A DNA stretch of 64,000 nucleotides from Herbidospora sakaeratensis. GTDB lineage: Bacteria > Actinomycetota > Actinomycetes > Streptosporangiales > Streptosporangiaceae. This document shows, in pieces, positions 33,119 through 41,941 of this stretch. The stretch is from contig NZ_BBXC01000008.1 in the NCBI RefSeq assembly GCF_001570525.1, positions 124,001 through 188,000 on the forward strand. Reading direction: 5' to 3'. The position numbers and the translations under genes are program-made. Position 1 is the first letter of the stretch; every line of letters begins with the position of its first letter. The notes beneath the pieces are model-generated. The model searched no databases, was not told the DNA's origin, and saw only the letters and a program-made list of their open reading frames with translations.

Positions 33119-34294
33119 TCACCGGACCGTCACCCCCGGCCGGTACTTGGGCATCCGCATGCTGACCTTCGTGCCCGCGCCCTTGCCGGTCTCGACGATC
33201 AGCCCGAACTCGTCGCCGTAGACCTGCCGCAGCCGCTCGTCGACGTTGGCCAGCCCGACCCCCGTCGCCCGCTCCTCCCCCGCCAGCACCCGCCGCAGGT
33301 GTTCGGGGTCCATCCCGAGGCCGTCGTCCTCGACGGTGATCGAGCACTCCGACCCGGCGTCCTCGGCGACGATCGAGATCCGGCCCACCCCGGGTTTGCT
33401 CTCCAGCCCGTGCCTGACCGCGTTCTCCACGAGCGGCTGGATGCAGAGGAAGGGCACCGCCACCGCCAGCACCTCGGGCGCGATGCGCAGGGTCACCTGG
33501 AGCTGGTCGCCGAACCGGGCCCGCTCCAGGGTCAGGTAGCGGTCTATCGACCGCAGTTCCTCGGCCAGGGTCGTGTAGTCGCCGTGCCGCCGGAACGAGT
33601 AGCGGGTGAAGTCCGCGAAGTCGATCAGGAGCTCCCGGGCCCGTTCGGGGTCGGTCCGCACGAACGAGGCGATCGTCGTGAGGGAGTTGTAGATGAAGTG
33701 GGGCGAGATCTGCGCCCGCAGGGCCCGTACCTCGGCCTCCATGAGCAGGGTGCGCGACCGGTCGAGCTCGGCGAGTTCGAGCTGCGAGTCGACCCACCGC
33801 GCGACCTCCTGCACGGCCCGCACCAGCCCGGCGGAGGTGTGGTCGCCGTAGGCGGCCAGCGAGCCGACCACCCGGTCGTCGGTGGTGAGCGGGACGACGA
33901 CCGCGTGCCTGATCGGGCACTCGGGCTGCGTGCAGGAGAGCTGGAGGACCTGGATGCGGCCGTCCTTGAGGGTGCTGGCCGCGTGGTCGAAGGCCTCGCG
34001 GGCGTGGTGGTCGCCGGTCCCGTCGTAGACGAGCAACTCCTCGGCGTTGGTGATCGCGATCGCCGGTGAGCCGAGGAGTTGCCGCAGATGACGTGAGGCT
34101 TTGAGGACGCCCGCCTGGGTGAGCCCGGCGCGCAGCGGCGGCGCGGCGAGGCTGGCGGTGTGCAGGGTCTCGAACGTGGCCCGTTCGGCCGGGCCGCTGC
34201 CGAGTTCCCGCCGCCCGCTGAGCACGCGCCACAACACGACCGCGGGGACGCCGACCAGGGCTGCGACCACCAGGACGGCGACCAGGGGCTCCAC
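33119..34294 (-). CDS. LytS-like sensor histidine kinase
   Basis: 391 residues. One N-terminal membrane helix (VAVLVVAALVGVPAVVLW), a GAF-like sensor region of about residues 45-170 with cysteines in LSCTQPECP, the His_kinase phospho-acceptor His199 in RAQISPHFIYNSL, and an HATPase domain with N box (QPLVENAVRHGL) and G box (GLGMDPE, GVGLANVDERL). It has a single anchor rather than the multi-helix LytS sensor, so the signal may be cytoplasmic. It pairs with the LytTR regulator downstream. Confidence 0.92.
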   Translation of the reverse strand: MEPLVAVLVVAALVGVPAVVLWRVLSGRRELGSGPAERATFETLHTASLAAPPLRAGLTQAGVLKASRHLRQLLGSPAIAITNAEELLVYDGTGDHHAREAFDHAASTLKDGRIQVLQLSCTQPECPIRHAVVVPLTTDDRVVGSLAAYGDHTSAGLVRAVQEVARWVDSQLELAELDRSRTLLMEAEVRALRAQISPHFIYNSLTTIASFVRTDPERARELLIDFADFTRYSFRRHGDYTTLAEELRSIDRYLTLERARFGDQLQVTLRIAPEVLAVAVPFLCIQPLVENAVRHGLESKPGVGRISIVAEDAGSECSITVEDDGLGMDPEHLRRVLAGEERATGVGLANVDERLRQVYGDEFGLIVETGKGAGTKVSMRMPKYRPGVTVR

Positions 34295-34304
34295 GTCGCG
34301 GAGC

Positions 34305-35657
34305 CTACCGGACCGTTTCGGGAACCTTGTCCTCGGAAACCGTTTCGTGCTCCTCGTCCAGGAGCGTGGTCTCGTCGAACGGATCCCGGCCCGACAGGAC
34401 CTCCTGGGCCCGCTCCCGGTCGAACTCGCCGGTCCAGCTGCCGATGACGACGGTCGCGACCGCGTTGCCGGCGAAGTTGGTCAGCGCGCGGGCCTCGGAC
34501 ATGAAGCGGTCGATGCCGACGATGAGCCCGACACCGTCGACGAGCTCGGGCCGGTGCGACTGGAGGCCGGAGGCGAGGGTGGCCAGGCCCGCGCCGGTGA
34601 CCCCGGCCGCGCCCTTGGACGCGATCATCATGAAGACCAGCAGCGAGACCTGCTCGCCGAACGACAGCGGGGCCCCGGTCGCGCTGGCCACGAAGAGGGT
34701 GGCCATCGTGAGGTAGATCGCGGTCCCGTCGAGGTTGAACGAGTAGCCGGTCGGCACGGTGATGCCGACGACCGGGCGGCTCACGCCCAGGTGCTCCATC
34801 TTGGCGATCAGCCGAGGCAGCGCCGACTCCGACGACGAGGTCGACAGGATCAGCAGGAACTCGCGCCGCAGGTAGGAGAACAGCGAGAGCACGTTCACGC
34901 GCGCCACCAGGTGCAGCAGCGGCCCGAGGACGACGAACACGAACAGCAGGCAGGTCGCGTAGAAGCTGAGCATGATGACGCCGAGGCTGGTCAGGGCGTC
35001 GATGCCGGTCGCGCCGACCACGGCCGCCATCGCGCCGAACGCGCCGACCGGCGCGACCCACATGATCATGGCGAGGATGCGGAAGACGAGCCGCTGGATG
35101 TGCTCGACCCCGGCCAGGATCGGCGTGGCGCGCGACCCCATCGCCTGGAGGGCGAACCCGGCGAGCAGCGCGACCAGCAGCGTCTGGAGCACCGAGCCCT
35201 CGGTGAACGCCGAGACGAGCGTGGCCGGGATGATGCCGAGCAGGAAGGCGGTGGTGTCGCTCTCGCCGCCCTTGGCGGCCTCGGCGGCGGCGGCCTCCCG
35301 CGCGGAGTCGGTAAGCTGCAGGCCCTGACCGGGGTCGACCAGGTTCCCCACGACCAGGCCGATCGCGAGCGCCACGGTCGACATGACCAGGAAGTAACCG
35401 AGGGCGAGCCCGCCGACCCGGCCGACCTTGGCGGCCTTGGCCACCGAGCCGATGCCGAGCACGATCGTGCAGAAGATGATCGGGCTGATCATCATCTTGA
35501 TGAGCGCCACGAAGGCGGTGCCCAGCGGCTTCAGCGCCACCCCGAGGTCGGGGGCGAGGAAGCCGACGGCGACACCGGCGACGGCCGCGACGATGACGGC
35601 GAGGTAGAGGTAGCGCGTCTTGTCGCGTCTCACCTGGGGTTCGGTGGGTTCGGACAT
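34305..35657 (-). CDS. dctA: C4-dicarboxylate:cation symporter (DAACS family)
   Basis: 450 residues. Hairpin and helix signatures of the GltPh/DctA fold: IKMMISPIIFCTIVLGIGSV, STSSSESALPRLI (serine-rich re-entrant loop), VGITVPTGYSFNLDGTAIYLT, and SKGAAGVTGAGLATLASGL, with NFAGNAVATVVIG near the end. Imports succinate, fumarate, malate or aspartate with protons or sodium. Divergent from a DcuS-like sensor kinase gene 115 bases away, which most likely controls it; a palindrome lies between them. Confidence 0.93.
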   Translation of the reverse strand: MSEPTEPQVRRDKTRYLYLAVIVAAVAGVAVGFLAPDLGVALKPLGTAFVALIKMMISPIIFCTIVLGIGSVAKAAKVGRVGGLALGYFLVMSTVALAIGLVVGNLVDPGQGLQLTDSAREAAAAEAAKGGESDTTAFLLGIIPATLVSAFTEGSVLQTLLVALLAGFALQAMGSRATPILAGVEHIQRLVFRILAMIMWVAPVGAFGAMAAVVGATGIDALTSLGVIMLSFYATCLLFVFVVLGPLLHLVARVNVLSLFSYLRREFLLILSTSSSESALPRLIAKMEHLGVSRPVVGITVPTGYSFNLDGTAIYLTMATLFVASATGAPLSFGEQVSLLVFMMIASKGAAGVTGAGLATLASGLQSHRPELVDGVGLIVGIDRFMSEARALTNFAGNAVATVVIGSWTGEFDRERAQEVLSGRDPFDETTLLDEEHETVSEDKVPETVR

Positions 35658-35708
35658 GGGGGTTCACTCTCCCTGGGGGGTGTCGGTCACGCGACTATCT
35701 GCCCGGGG

Positions 35709-35724
35709 AGTGACCTGGGTCACT
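35709..35724. promoter_or_regulatory. Palindrome between dctA and the sensor-kinase gene
   Basis: AGTGACCTGGGTCACT, arms AGTGACC and GGTCACT around TG. It shares the form GTGAyCTGGrTCAC with the site before the DUF485-actP operon at 30059-30074, so one regulator may control both carboxylate transporters. Confidence 0.6.
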
Positions 35725-35772
35725 ATTGCGTACATTTCGTTCACCGGACCGAGTCAGGAGAGGTGAGGCCGG

Positions 35773-37344
35773 ATGCGGCGGTGGAGCCTCGCGCGGCAGA
35801 TGCTCGCGCTCCAGATCGTCGTCGTGGTGGCGACCGTGGCGGCCGGGACCGTCATGGCGATCCTGCAGACCCGTGACCTGGTCACCGAGGACGCGACGGC
35901 GGTGACCCGCGCGGTCGCGGTCAGCGTGGCGTCGGCCCCGTCGGTGCTGGCCGCGCTCGACGACCCCGACCCGACGGCCGCGCTCGAACCCTACGCCGAG
36001 AAGGTGCGGGCGGAGACCGGGGTCAACTTCATCACGATCATGACGACGGCGGGCATCCGCTACACCCACCCGACCCGCGCGGAAATAGGCAAGCCCTACC
36101 TGGGCACCATCGCGCCCGCCCTGGCCGGCCGGACCTACAGCGAGACGTACACGGGCACCCTGGGCCCCTCGACCCGCACCATCACCCCCGTGCGCGACCC
36201 GTCGGGACGGATCAGAGCGCTGGTGAGCGCCGGTATAACGGTGGAGAACATCGGCGGCCGGCTGCGCGAGCAGCTGGAGGCCGGCGTGCTCGCGGGCCTG
36301 CTCGGCCTGGCGGCCGGGACCGCGGGCACCTACCTGGCCGGCCGCCGCCTCCGCCGCCACACCCACGACCTCGGAACGCAAGAGCTGACCCGCATGTACG
36401 AGTACCACGAGGCGATCCTGCACGCCGTCCGCGAGGGCCTGCTGCTGGTCGACGGCCGCGGCGTGCTCACGTTGTGCAACGACGGCGCGCGCGAGCTGCT
36501 CGGCCTCCCGGAACACGCGGAGGGCCTGTTCGTCGAGTCCCTGGGCCTGCCGCCCTCCCTGACCGAACTGCTGTCGTCGGGCGGGAACCGGACCGACGAG
36601 ATCCACCTGACCGGCGACCGGGTGCTGCTGGTCAGCGTCTCCGCCGTGCGGTCGGGCTCGCGCTCGCTCGGCACGGTCGTCACCCTGCGCGACCACACCG
36701 AGCTCCAGGACGTCACGGGCCAGCTCGACGCCGAACGCGGCTTCGCCGACGCGCTGCGCTCGGCCGCCCACGAGTCGGCCAACCGCCTCCACACGGTGAT
36801 CAGCCTGGTCGAGCTGGGCCGCCCCGACGAGGCGGTGACGTTCGCGACCGAGGAGCTCCGGGCGGCCCAGGAGCTCACCGACCGCGTCGTGGCGGCGGTC
36901 CGCGAACCGGTGCTGGCGGCCCTGCTGCTCGGCAAGTCGGCCCAGGCGGCCGAACGCGGCGTGGAGTTGTCGATCACCCCGGAGAGCGAGCTCGACGACA
37001 TCGGCCTCGACCCCCACGACCTGGTGGCGATCCTGGCGAACCTGATCGACAACGCCGTCGAGGCCGCGATGTCCGGCGCGCCGCCGGCCCGGGTGGAGGT
37101 GCACGTCGGCACGTCGGGCTCCGCGTGCGAGATCCGCGTCTCCGACAGCGGCCCCGGCCTCGACCCGGCCCGTGTGGAAGAGGCCTACCAGCGCGGCTGG
37201 ACGACCAAGGGCGACGGCCGCGGCCTCGGCCTGCCCCTGGCTGCGCAGGCGGTGCGGCGGCTGGGCGGCACGATCGACGTGTCCGCCGGCCAGGGCGCGG
37301 TCTTCACCGTCCGGCTCCCGCTGCCCGAGAGGACGCCGTCGTGA
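35773..37344 (+). CDS. DcuS/CitA-type sensor histidine kinase
   Basis: 523 residues with ribosome site AGGAGAGGTGAGG. Architecture: membrane helix 1 (residues ~9-30), an extracytoplasmic PAS-like sensor (VTEDATAVTRAVAVSVASAP, INFITIMTTAGIRYTHPTR-like), membrane helix 2 near residue 180 (VLAGLLGLAAGTAGTYLAG), a cytoplasmic PAS (ILHAVREGLLLVDGRGVLT), phospho-acceptor His333 in SAAHESANRLHT, and HATPase (NLIDNAVEAA, SGPGLD, GRGLGLPL). These kinases sense di- or tricarboxylates. Overlaps its regulator gene by 4 bases. Confidence 0.93.
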   Translation: MRRWSLARQMLALQIVVVVATVAAGTVMAILQTRDLVTEDATAVTRAVAVSVASAPSVLAALDDPDPTAALEPYAEKVRAETGVNFITIMTTAGIRYTHPTRAEIGKPYLGTIAPALAGRTYSETYTGTLGPSTRTITPVRDPSGRIRALVSAGITVENIGGRLREQLEAGVLAGLLGLAAGTAGTYLAGRRLRRHTHDLGTQELTRMYEYHEAILHAVREGLLLVDGRGVLTLCNDGARELLGLPEHAEGLFVESLGLPPSLTELLSSGGNRTDEIHLTGDRVLLVSVSAVRSGSRSLGTVVTLRDHTELQDVTGQLDAERGFADALRSAAHESANRLHTVISLVELGRPDEAVTFATEELRAAQELTDRVVAAVREPVLAALLLGKSAQAAERGVELSITPESELDDIGLDPHDLVAILANLIDNAVEAAMSGAPPARVEVHVGTSGSACEIRVSDSGPGLDPARVEEAYQRGWTTKGDGRGLGLPLAAQAVRRLGGTIDVSAGQGAVFTVRLPLPERTPS

Positions 37345-38012
37345 TCTCGGTGCTCGTGGTCGAGGACGAGGAGATCACCGCCGAGGCCCACCGCGTCTAC
37401 GTCGACCGCATCCCCGGCTTCGAGGTCGCCGGGGTGGTCAGGTCGGGCGGCGAGGCGCTGCGTTTCCTGCGGCGGCGGCCCGTCGACCTGGTGCTGCTCG
37501 ACCTCTACCTGCCCGACATGCACGGCCTGGAGGTGTGCCGGGCGATCCGGGGCGCGGGCATCCTGTGCGACGTCATCGTCATCACCTCGGCCCGCGACCT
37601 GTCGATGGTCAGGTCGGCGGTGTCGGCGGGCGTGGCGCAGTACGTGCTGAAGCCGTTCACCTTCGCCGCCCTCAACGAGAAGCTCCGGCAGTACGCCAGG
37701 TTCCGCTCGACGGTCGACGCCCCCGGCGAGGCCAGCGGCCAGGGCGAGGTCGACGACATGCTCGCCGCCCTGCGCGGCCCGGCCCGCTCCCACCTGCCGA
37801 AGGGCCTGACCCAGCCGACCCTGGAGGCGGTGGTGGCCGAACTGCGCGGCGCGTCCGACGGCCTGTCGGCGACGGCGGTCGCGACCTCGGTCGGGGTCTC
37901 GCGGGTGACCGCCCGCCGCTACCTGGAACACCTCACCGAGAGCGGCCTCGCCCGCCGCCTCCCCCAATACGGCGGCATCGGCCGGCCCGAGCTGGTCTAT
38001 CAGCTCATCTGA
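37341..38012 (+). CDS. DcuR/CitB-type response regulator
   Basis: 223 residues from a GTG at 37341 that overlaps the kinase stop (GTGA). Receiver domain with Asp54 (VLLDLYLPDMHG) and Lys in YVLKPF, then a winged-helix DNA-binding region near residues 150-215 (LSATAVATSVGVSRVTARRYLEHL), as in DcuR/CitB. Probable target: the divergent dctA. The last 13 bases overlap the convergent HIT gene. Confidence 0.93.
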   Translation: MISVLVVEDEEITAEAHRVYVDRIPGFEVAGVVRSGGEALRFLRRRPVDLVLLDLYLPDMHGLEVCRAIRGAGILCDVIVITSARDLSMVRSAVSAGVAQYVLKPFTFAALNEKLRQYARFRSTVDAPGEASGQGEVDDMLAALRGPARSHLPKGLTQPTLEAVVAELRGASDGLSATAVATSVGVSRVTARRYLEHLTESGLARRLPQYGGIGRPELVYQLI

Positions 38013-38407
38013 GCGCGGATCTTGGCGGCGTACTCGCGTGCCTCCTCGTCGGAGGCGTACTTGGTGCGCGGCCAGAAGAACCCGCGCAGCCCGTCCTTCG
38101 GATTGCGCGGCACGACGTGGGTGTGCAGGTGGGCGACCGACTGGGAGACGACGTTGTTGAGGGCCACGAAGCTGCCCTTCGCGTCGAGCCCCGCCATCAC
38201 GGCCCGGGTGACGGCCTGCACCCGCTCGAAGTAGGGCCCGACCTCGTCGAGATCGAGGAGGGTGACGACGTGGGTCTTCGGCACGACCAGGACGTGGCCC
38301 TTGAAGACGGGCCGGTGGTCGAGGAAGGCGAACACGACGTCGTCGTCGTAGACCCCGACGGTGTCGGCCGAACCGGCCACCATCGCGCAGAACAGGCAGT
38401 CATTCAC
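38000..38407 (-). CDS. HIT family nucleotide-binding protein
   Basis: 135 residues from a GTG at 38407 that overlaps the WYL regulator stop (GTGA). The start VNDCLFCAMVAG has the paired cysteines common in actinomycete HIT proteins. The catalytic histidine triad is H93, H95 and H97 in AHLHTHVVPR. Family members hydrolyse or transfer nucleoside phosphates (AMP-lysine, ADP-ribose-like, Ap4A-like). Physiological substrate unknown. Confidence 0.93.
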   Translation of the reverse strand: MNDCLFCAMVAGSADTVGVYDDDVVFAFLDHRPVFKGHVLVVPKTHVVTLLDLDEVGPYFERVQAVTRAVMAGLDAKGSFVALNNVVSQSVAHLHTHVVPRNPKDGLRGFFWPRTKYASDEEAREYAAKIRAQMS

Positions 38408-39366
38408 CTTCCCGACCCTAGGTCGTGGCGGGCGCAGGACGTGAGGCGATCGGCGAGCGCGACGACGAGGTCGCGCAGTTCGGCGGGCCGCTCGACGGCG
38501 AACGGCCGGTCGAGCGAGGCGAGCACGGCGGGCAGCCAGTCGAGCCGCTCCACCCGCAACTCGACCCGTCGCCAGGCTTCGACCGCCCCGTCGTCGACCG
38601 CCTCCACGCTCGCGACGCTCTCGGGAAGGCGGGCGCGGATCTGCTCGACCGTTCCGTGGATGCGCAGAGCGACCTCGTGCCGGTGGTCCGCCGTGGCGAA
38701 CGCCGACAACAACCGACGGGCCGGATCGGGATTCGCCGGTGCGTCGAACGAGCCGGGCAGGGTGCGCGCCGCGGCGATGCGATCGAGCCGGAAGACGCGA
38801 TCGTCGTGGGCGGTGACGTACCAGCGGCCCGCGTGGGCGACGATCCCGTAGGCGTGCAGCGTGCGCTCGCTGCGCCGTCCGTCGCGGTCGGTGTAGCGGA
38901 TCGAGACCGGACGCCGGTGCCGCACCGCGTCGGCGACGGTGAGCAGGATCTCGGCGTCGGGGGTGGCGAACGCATCGGGCCGGTCGGTGAAGGCCAGCGT
39001 CTCCAGGAGGGTGTCGAGCCGGCGGGCGAGATGCCTGGGCAGCACCCGCCGGATCTTCGCCGATGCCGTCTCGGCCGCCGTCGTCATCTCCGCTCGGCGG
39101 CCGGCGACCAGGCCGAGCAGCACGGCCAGCGCCTCGTCGTCGGTGAGCATGAGCGGCGGCAGGCGGTAGCCGGGGGCGAGCCGGTATCCGCCGTAGCGGC
39201 CGCGCACCGACTCCACGGGCACGCCGAGGTCGACCAGCTGCCCGACGTAGCGCCGCACGGTGCGCCCATCGACGCCGAGCCGGTCGGCGAGCTCGGCCAC
39301 GGTCCGGGTGCCGCCCGACTGCAGCAGTTCCAGGAGCGTCAGCACGCGGCCGGTGGGTCGGGACAT
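38404..39366 (-). CDS. WYL-domain transcriptional regulator (DeoR-like HTH)
   Basis: 320 residues. N-terminal winged helix (RVLTLLELLQSGGTRTVAELADRLGVDGRTVRRYVGQL, read in parts, residues 7-45), then the WYL domain at about 140-230 (VSIRYTDRDGRRSERTLHAYGIVAHAGRWYVTAHDD in parts) and a WCX-like C-terminal part. WYL proteins sense ligands or nucleic acids. Divergent from a VOC gene 62 bases away, which it probably controls, and coupled to the HIT gene. Confidence 0.92.
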   Translation of the reverse strand: MSRPTGRVLTLLELLQSGGTRTVAELADRLGVDGRTVRRYVGQLVDLGVPVESVRGRYGGYRLAPGYRLPPLMLTDDEALAVLLGLVAGRRAEMTTAAETASAKIRRVLPRHLARRLDTLLETLAFTDRPDAFATPDAEILLTVADAVRHRRPVSIRYTDRDGRRSERTLHAYGIVAHAGRWYVTAHDDRVFRLDRIAAARTLPGSFDAPANPDPARRLLSAFATADHRHEVALRIHGTVEQIRARLPESVASVEAVDDGAVEAWRRVELRVERLDWLPAVLASLDRPFAVERPAELRDLVVALADRLTSCARHDLGSGR

Positions 39367-39428
39367 CTTCGCAGCTTAACCCGGATACCGGACCGATTCT
39401 GTCCGCTATTTCTCCTAGCCTGCGACGC

Positions 39429-39791
39429 ATGGACTTCGTCTCGATCCGCATCATCACCGGCGACGTGGCCCGCCTCGTCGACTTCTACGAGCGGGCCACC
39501 GGCACGCCCGCGACCTGGGCCACCGAGGACTTCGCCGAACTCAGGACGGCGCACGCCACTCTCGCCATCGCGAGCACCCGCACCGTCCCGCTGTTCGCTC
39601 CGGGCGCCGCCCGGCCGGCGGACAACCACAGCGTGATCATCGAGTTCCGCGTCGACGACGTGGACGACACACGCCGGAATCTGACCGACGTCGTCACCGA
39701 GCCCACCACGATGCCCTGGGGAAACCGGTCGATGGTGTTCCGCGACCCCGACGGCAACCTCGTGAACTTCTTCACCCCCGCCAAGATGTGA
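39429..39791 (+). CDS. VOC/glyoxalase family protein
   Basis: 120 residues, one vicinal-oxygen-chelate unit (FVSIRIITGDVARLVDFYERATG and MVFRDPDGNLVNFFTP). Candidate metal or ligand residues are limited, so it may be a lyase, dioxygenase-like enzyme or resistance binding protein. WYL-VOC divergent pairs are common in actinomycetes, which points to ligand-induced expression. Confidence 0.88.
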   Translation: MDFVSIRIITGDVARLVDFYERATGTPATWATEDFAELRTAHATLAIASTRTVPLFAPGAARPADNHSVIIEFRVDDVDDTRRNLTDVVTEPTTMPWGNRSMVFRDPDGNLVNFFTPAKM

Positions 39792-39860
39792 TTGAAAATT
39801 CAACAATCATCTGCTTATGATCCGGTCACTCGGAGATCTTGTTGAACCGGAAGGCAGCAG

Positions 39861-40208
39861 ATGCTCACGTTCACGAAGCAATCCGTAATGCGCCTGGCCG
39901 CCGCGGCGTTCGCGGCGGCGGCGGTGGCCACGGCGGCGGCTCCGGCCTCCGCCGCGACCGGGCCGTCGGGCACGGTGAACTTCTACGCCGACGCGTGGTT
40001 CACCACCCAGATCGCGGCCTACGACGCCGCCACGCTGGGCAAGGGCTGCCACCGGCTGCCCTCGGTCGCGCACGCCGAATGGAACGACAGCAACGTCGCC
40101 ATCGAGGTCCACACGACCACCGACTGCACCGGCCACGCCCTGCACTTCCCCGCGAACGACATCCACAGCTTCATCAGATTCGACGCGCGGAGCTTCCGCG
40201 TCGTCTGA
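39861..40208 (+). CDS. Small secreted beta/gamma-crystallin-like protein
   Basis: 115 residues: signal peptide (LAAAAFAAAAVATAAAPASA) and an ~80-residue mature part with two cysteines (GKGCHRLP, TTDCTGHALHFPA) and a C-terminal FDARSFRVV. The pattern resembles the single-domain beta/gamma-crystallin or I36-inhibitor-like secreted proteins of actinomycetes. Function unknown. The 69-base leader carries an 8-base inverted repeat (TTCAACAA/TTGTTGAA at 39799-39806 and 39839-39846). Confidence 0.65.
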   Translation: MLTFTKQSVMRLAAAAFAAAAVATAAAPASAATGPSGTVNFYADAWFTTQIAAYDAATLGKGCHRLPSVAHAEWNDSNVAIEVHTTTDCTGHALHFPANDIHSFIRFDARSFRVV

Positions 40209-40216
40209 CCGGGCCA

Positions 40217-41371
40217 CTACCACCCCACCTTGAGGGCCCCCTTCAGCAGGGCACGGGCGACGACCATGCGCTGGACGTCGTTCGTGCCCTCGCCGATGGC
40301 CATCAGCGGCGCGTCGCGGTAGAGGCGTTCGAGCACGAACTCCTGCGAGTACCCGTAGCCGCCGTGGATGCGCATGGCCTCCATCGTCGTGGTCAGCGCC
40401 ATCTCGGAGGCGAAGTACTTCGCCATCGCCGCCTCCCCGGTCACCGCCCCCTGCTCCGACCGGGTCGCCGCCCAGTACGTCATCAGCCGGGCGGCCTGGA
40501 TCTCGGTCGCCATGTCGGCGAGCTTCAGCTGGATCGCCTGGAACTCGGAGATGGCCTGCCCGAAGGCGGTGCGCTCCTTCGAATACGCCAGCGCGGCGTC
40601 GTAGGCGCACTGGGCCACCCCGACCGCGCGGGCGGCGATGTTGATGCGCCCCAGTTCGAGCGCCGCGAGCACCTGCTGCAGGCCGCGCCCCTCCTCGCCG
40701 CCCAGCAGCCGGTCGGCCGGAACACGCACCGCGTCGAGCACGACCTCGCACGTCTCGGTGCCCTTGTAGCCGAGTTTCGGCAGGTCGCGGCTGACCTGGA
40801 GGTCGGCCTGGTCGATCAGGAGCACCGACATGCCCCGGTGCGCGGGCGTCTCCACCGAGGTCTTCACCAGCACGGGCAGCGGGTCGGCGTGCCGGGCGTT
40901 GGTGATCCACGTCTTGGTGCCGGTGACGACGTAGTGGTCGCCGTCCCTGACGGCGCGGGTGGTGATGCCCTGCAGGTCGGTGCCGGCCCCGGGTTCGGTC
41001 AGCGCGATGCCGGTACGCCGCTCGCCCGACGCCCACCCCGGCAGGAAGTCCTCCTTCTGCTCGGCGGTCCCGTACCGGGCGACCATCCACGTCGCCAGCG
41101 AGTGGGAGCCGAGGATGCCGGCCACGCCCATCCAGCCGCGCGCGATCTCCTCGAAGACGAGGGCGAAGGAGACCCGGTCGAGGTCGAGACCCCCGTACAC
41201 CTCGGGGACCGTCATGCCGAACAGGCCCAGCGACGCGAACGCGTCGACGATCTCGGCCGGGTAGCGGCCCGAGCGTTCCCATTCGGCCGCGACCGGGACG
41301 ATCTCGGCGTCGACGAACCGCCGGAGGGTGCGCTGGAAGAGCAGCTGGTCGTCGGTGAGGTCGAAGTTCAT
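40217..41371 (-). CDS. Acyl-CoA dehydrogenase
   Basis: 384 residues from the ATG at 41371, which overlaps the stop of the MaoC gene (ATGA). Complete ACAD fold: NFDLTDDQLLFQRTLRRF, FAD loop GIALTEPGAGTDLQGI and YVVTGTKTWITNA, middle domain KLGYKGTETCEVVLD, and the catalytic Glu361 in APLMAIGEGTNDVQ. Oxidises an acyl-CoA to the enoyl-CoA with FAD. With the hydratase gene it forms two successive beta-oxidation-type steps; chain length and branch specificity unknown. Confidence 0.93.
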   Translation of the reverse strand: MNFDLTDDQLLFQRTLRRFVDAEIVPVAAEWERSGRYPAEIVDAFASLGLFGMTVPEVYGGLDLDRVSFALVFEEIARGWMGVAGILGSHSLATWMVARYGTAEQKEDFLPGWASGERRTGIALTEPGAGTDLQGITTRAVRDGDHYVVTGTKTWITNARHADPLPVLVKTSVETPAHRGMSVLLIDQADLQVSRDLPKLGYKGTETCEVVLDAVRVPADRLLGGEEGRGLQQVLAALELGRINIAARAVGVAQCAYDAALAYSKERTAFGQAISEFQAIQLKLADMATEIQAARLMTYWAATRSEQGAVTGEAAMAKYFASEMALTTTMEAMRIHGGYGYSQEFVLERLYRDAPLMAIGEGTNDVQRMVVARALLKGALKVGW

Positions 41372-41883
41372 GCCAGCGGGCCGTTCTTGGCGACCGGGAA
41401 GAAGCCCTTGTCGTGCGGGGCGTCGCGTTTGTAGACCAGGACCGAGCGCCGCCACGACATGACCTCGTCGCCGTCCTGGTTCAGGCCGCGGGTGCGGCAG
41501 GTGACGATCCCGGCGTACGGGCGCGACCTCGACTCGCGCGCGGCCTCGACCAGCGACTCGGCGTAGAGGGTGTCGCCGACGAAGACGGGGTGGGTGAGCC
41601 GGATCTCGTCCCAGCCGAGGTTCATCGAGGCGTTCTGGCTGACGTCGACGACCGACAGGCCCAGCACGATCGCGACCGACAGGCCCGAGTTCACGATGAT
41701 CTTCCCGACCGGGGCCCGCGCGGCGAAGTGGGCGTTGAAGTGGTTCTGGTTGGTGTTCATCGTCAGCAGGGTGAACCAGGTGTTGTCCGCCTCGGAGATC
41801 GTGCGGCCGAGGGGGTGCTGGAACACGTCGCCGACGACGAAATCCTCGTAGTAACGGCCGAGATGGGCTGCGTGTACGGTCAC
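41368..41883 (-). CDS. MaoC-family enoyl-CoA hydratase
   Basis: 171 residues from a GTG at 41883; the GGGGA just before it is closer than ideal. Single hot-dog fold with the catalytic Asn-rich and His segment NQNHFNAHFAARAPVGKIIVNSG and RYYEDFVVGDVFQHPLGRTIS. Length and form resemble mesaconyl-/beta-methylmalyl-CoA dehydratase-like and other MaoC enzymes. Translationally coupled to the acyl-CoA dehydrogenase gene, so it probably hydrates that enzyme's product. Confidence 0.9.
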   Translation of the reverse strand: MTVHAAHLGRYYEDFVVGDVFQHPLGRTISEADNTWFTLLTMNTNQNHFNAHFAARAPVGKIIVNSGLSVAIVLGLSVVDVSQNASMNLGWDEIRLTHPVFVGDTLYAESLVEAARESRSRPYAGIVTCRTRGLNQDGDEVMSWRRSVLVYKRDAPHDKGFFPVAKNGPLA

Positions 41884-41941
41884 TCCCCTATCGTCCCCAG
41901 ATCTCCCCCCGAGTGATCACCCGGTCGGCCGGGAATGCCTT

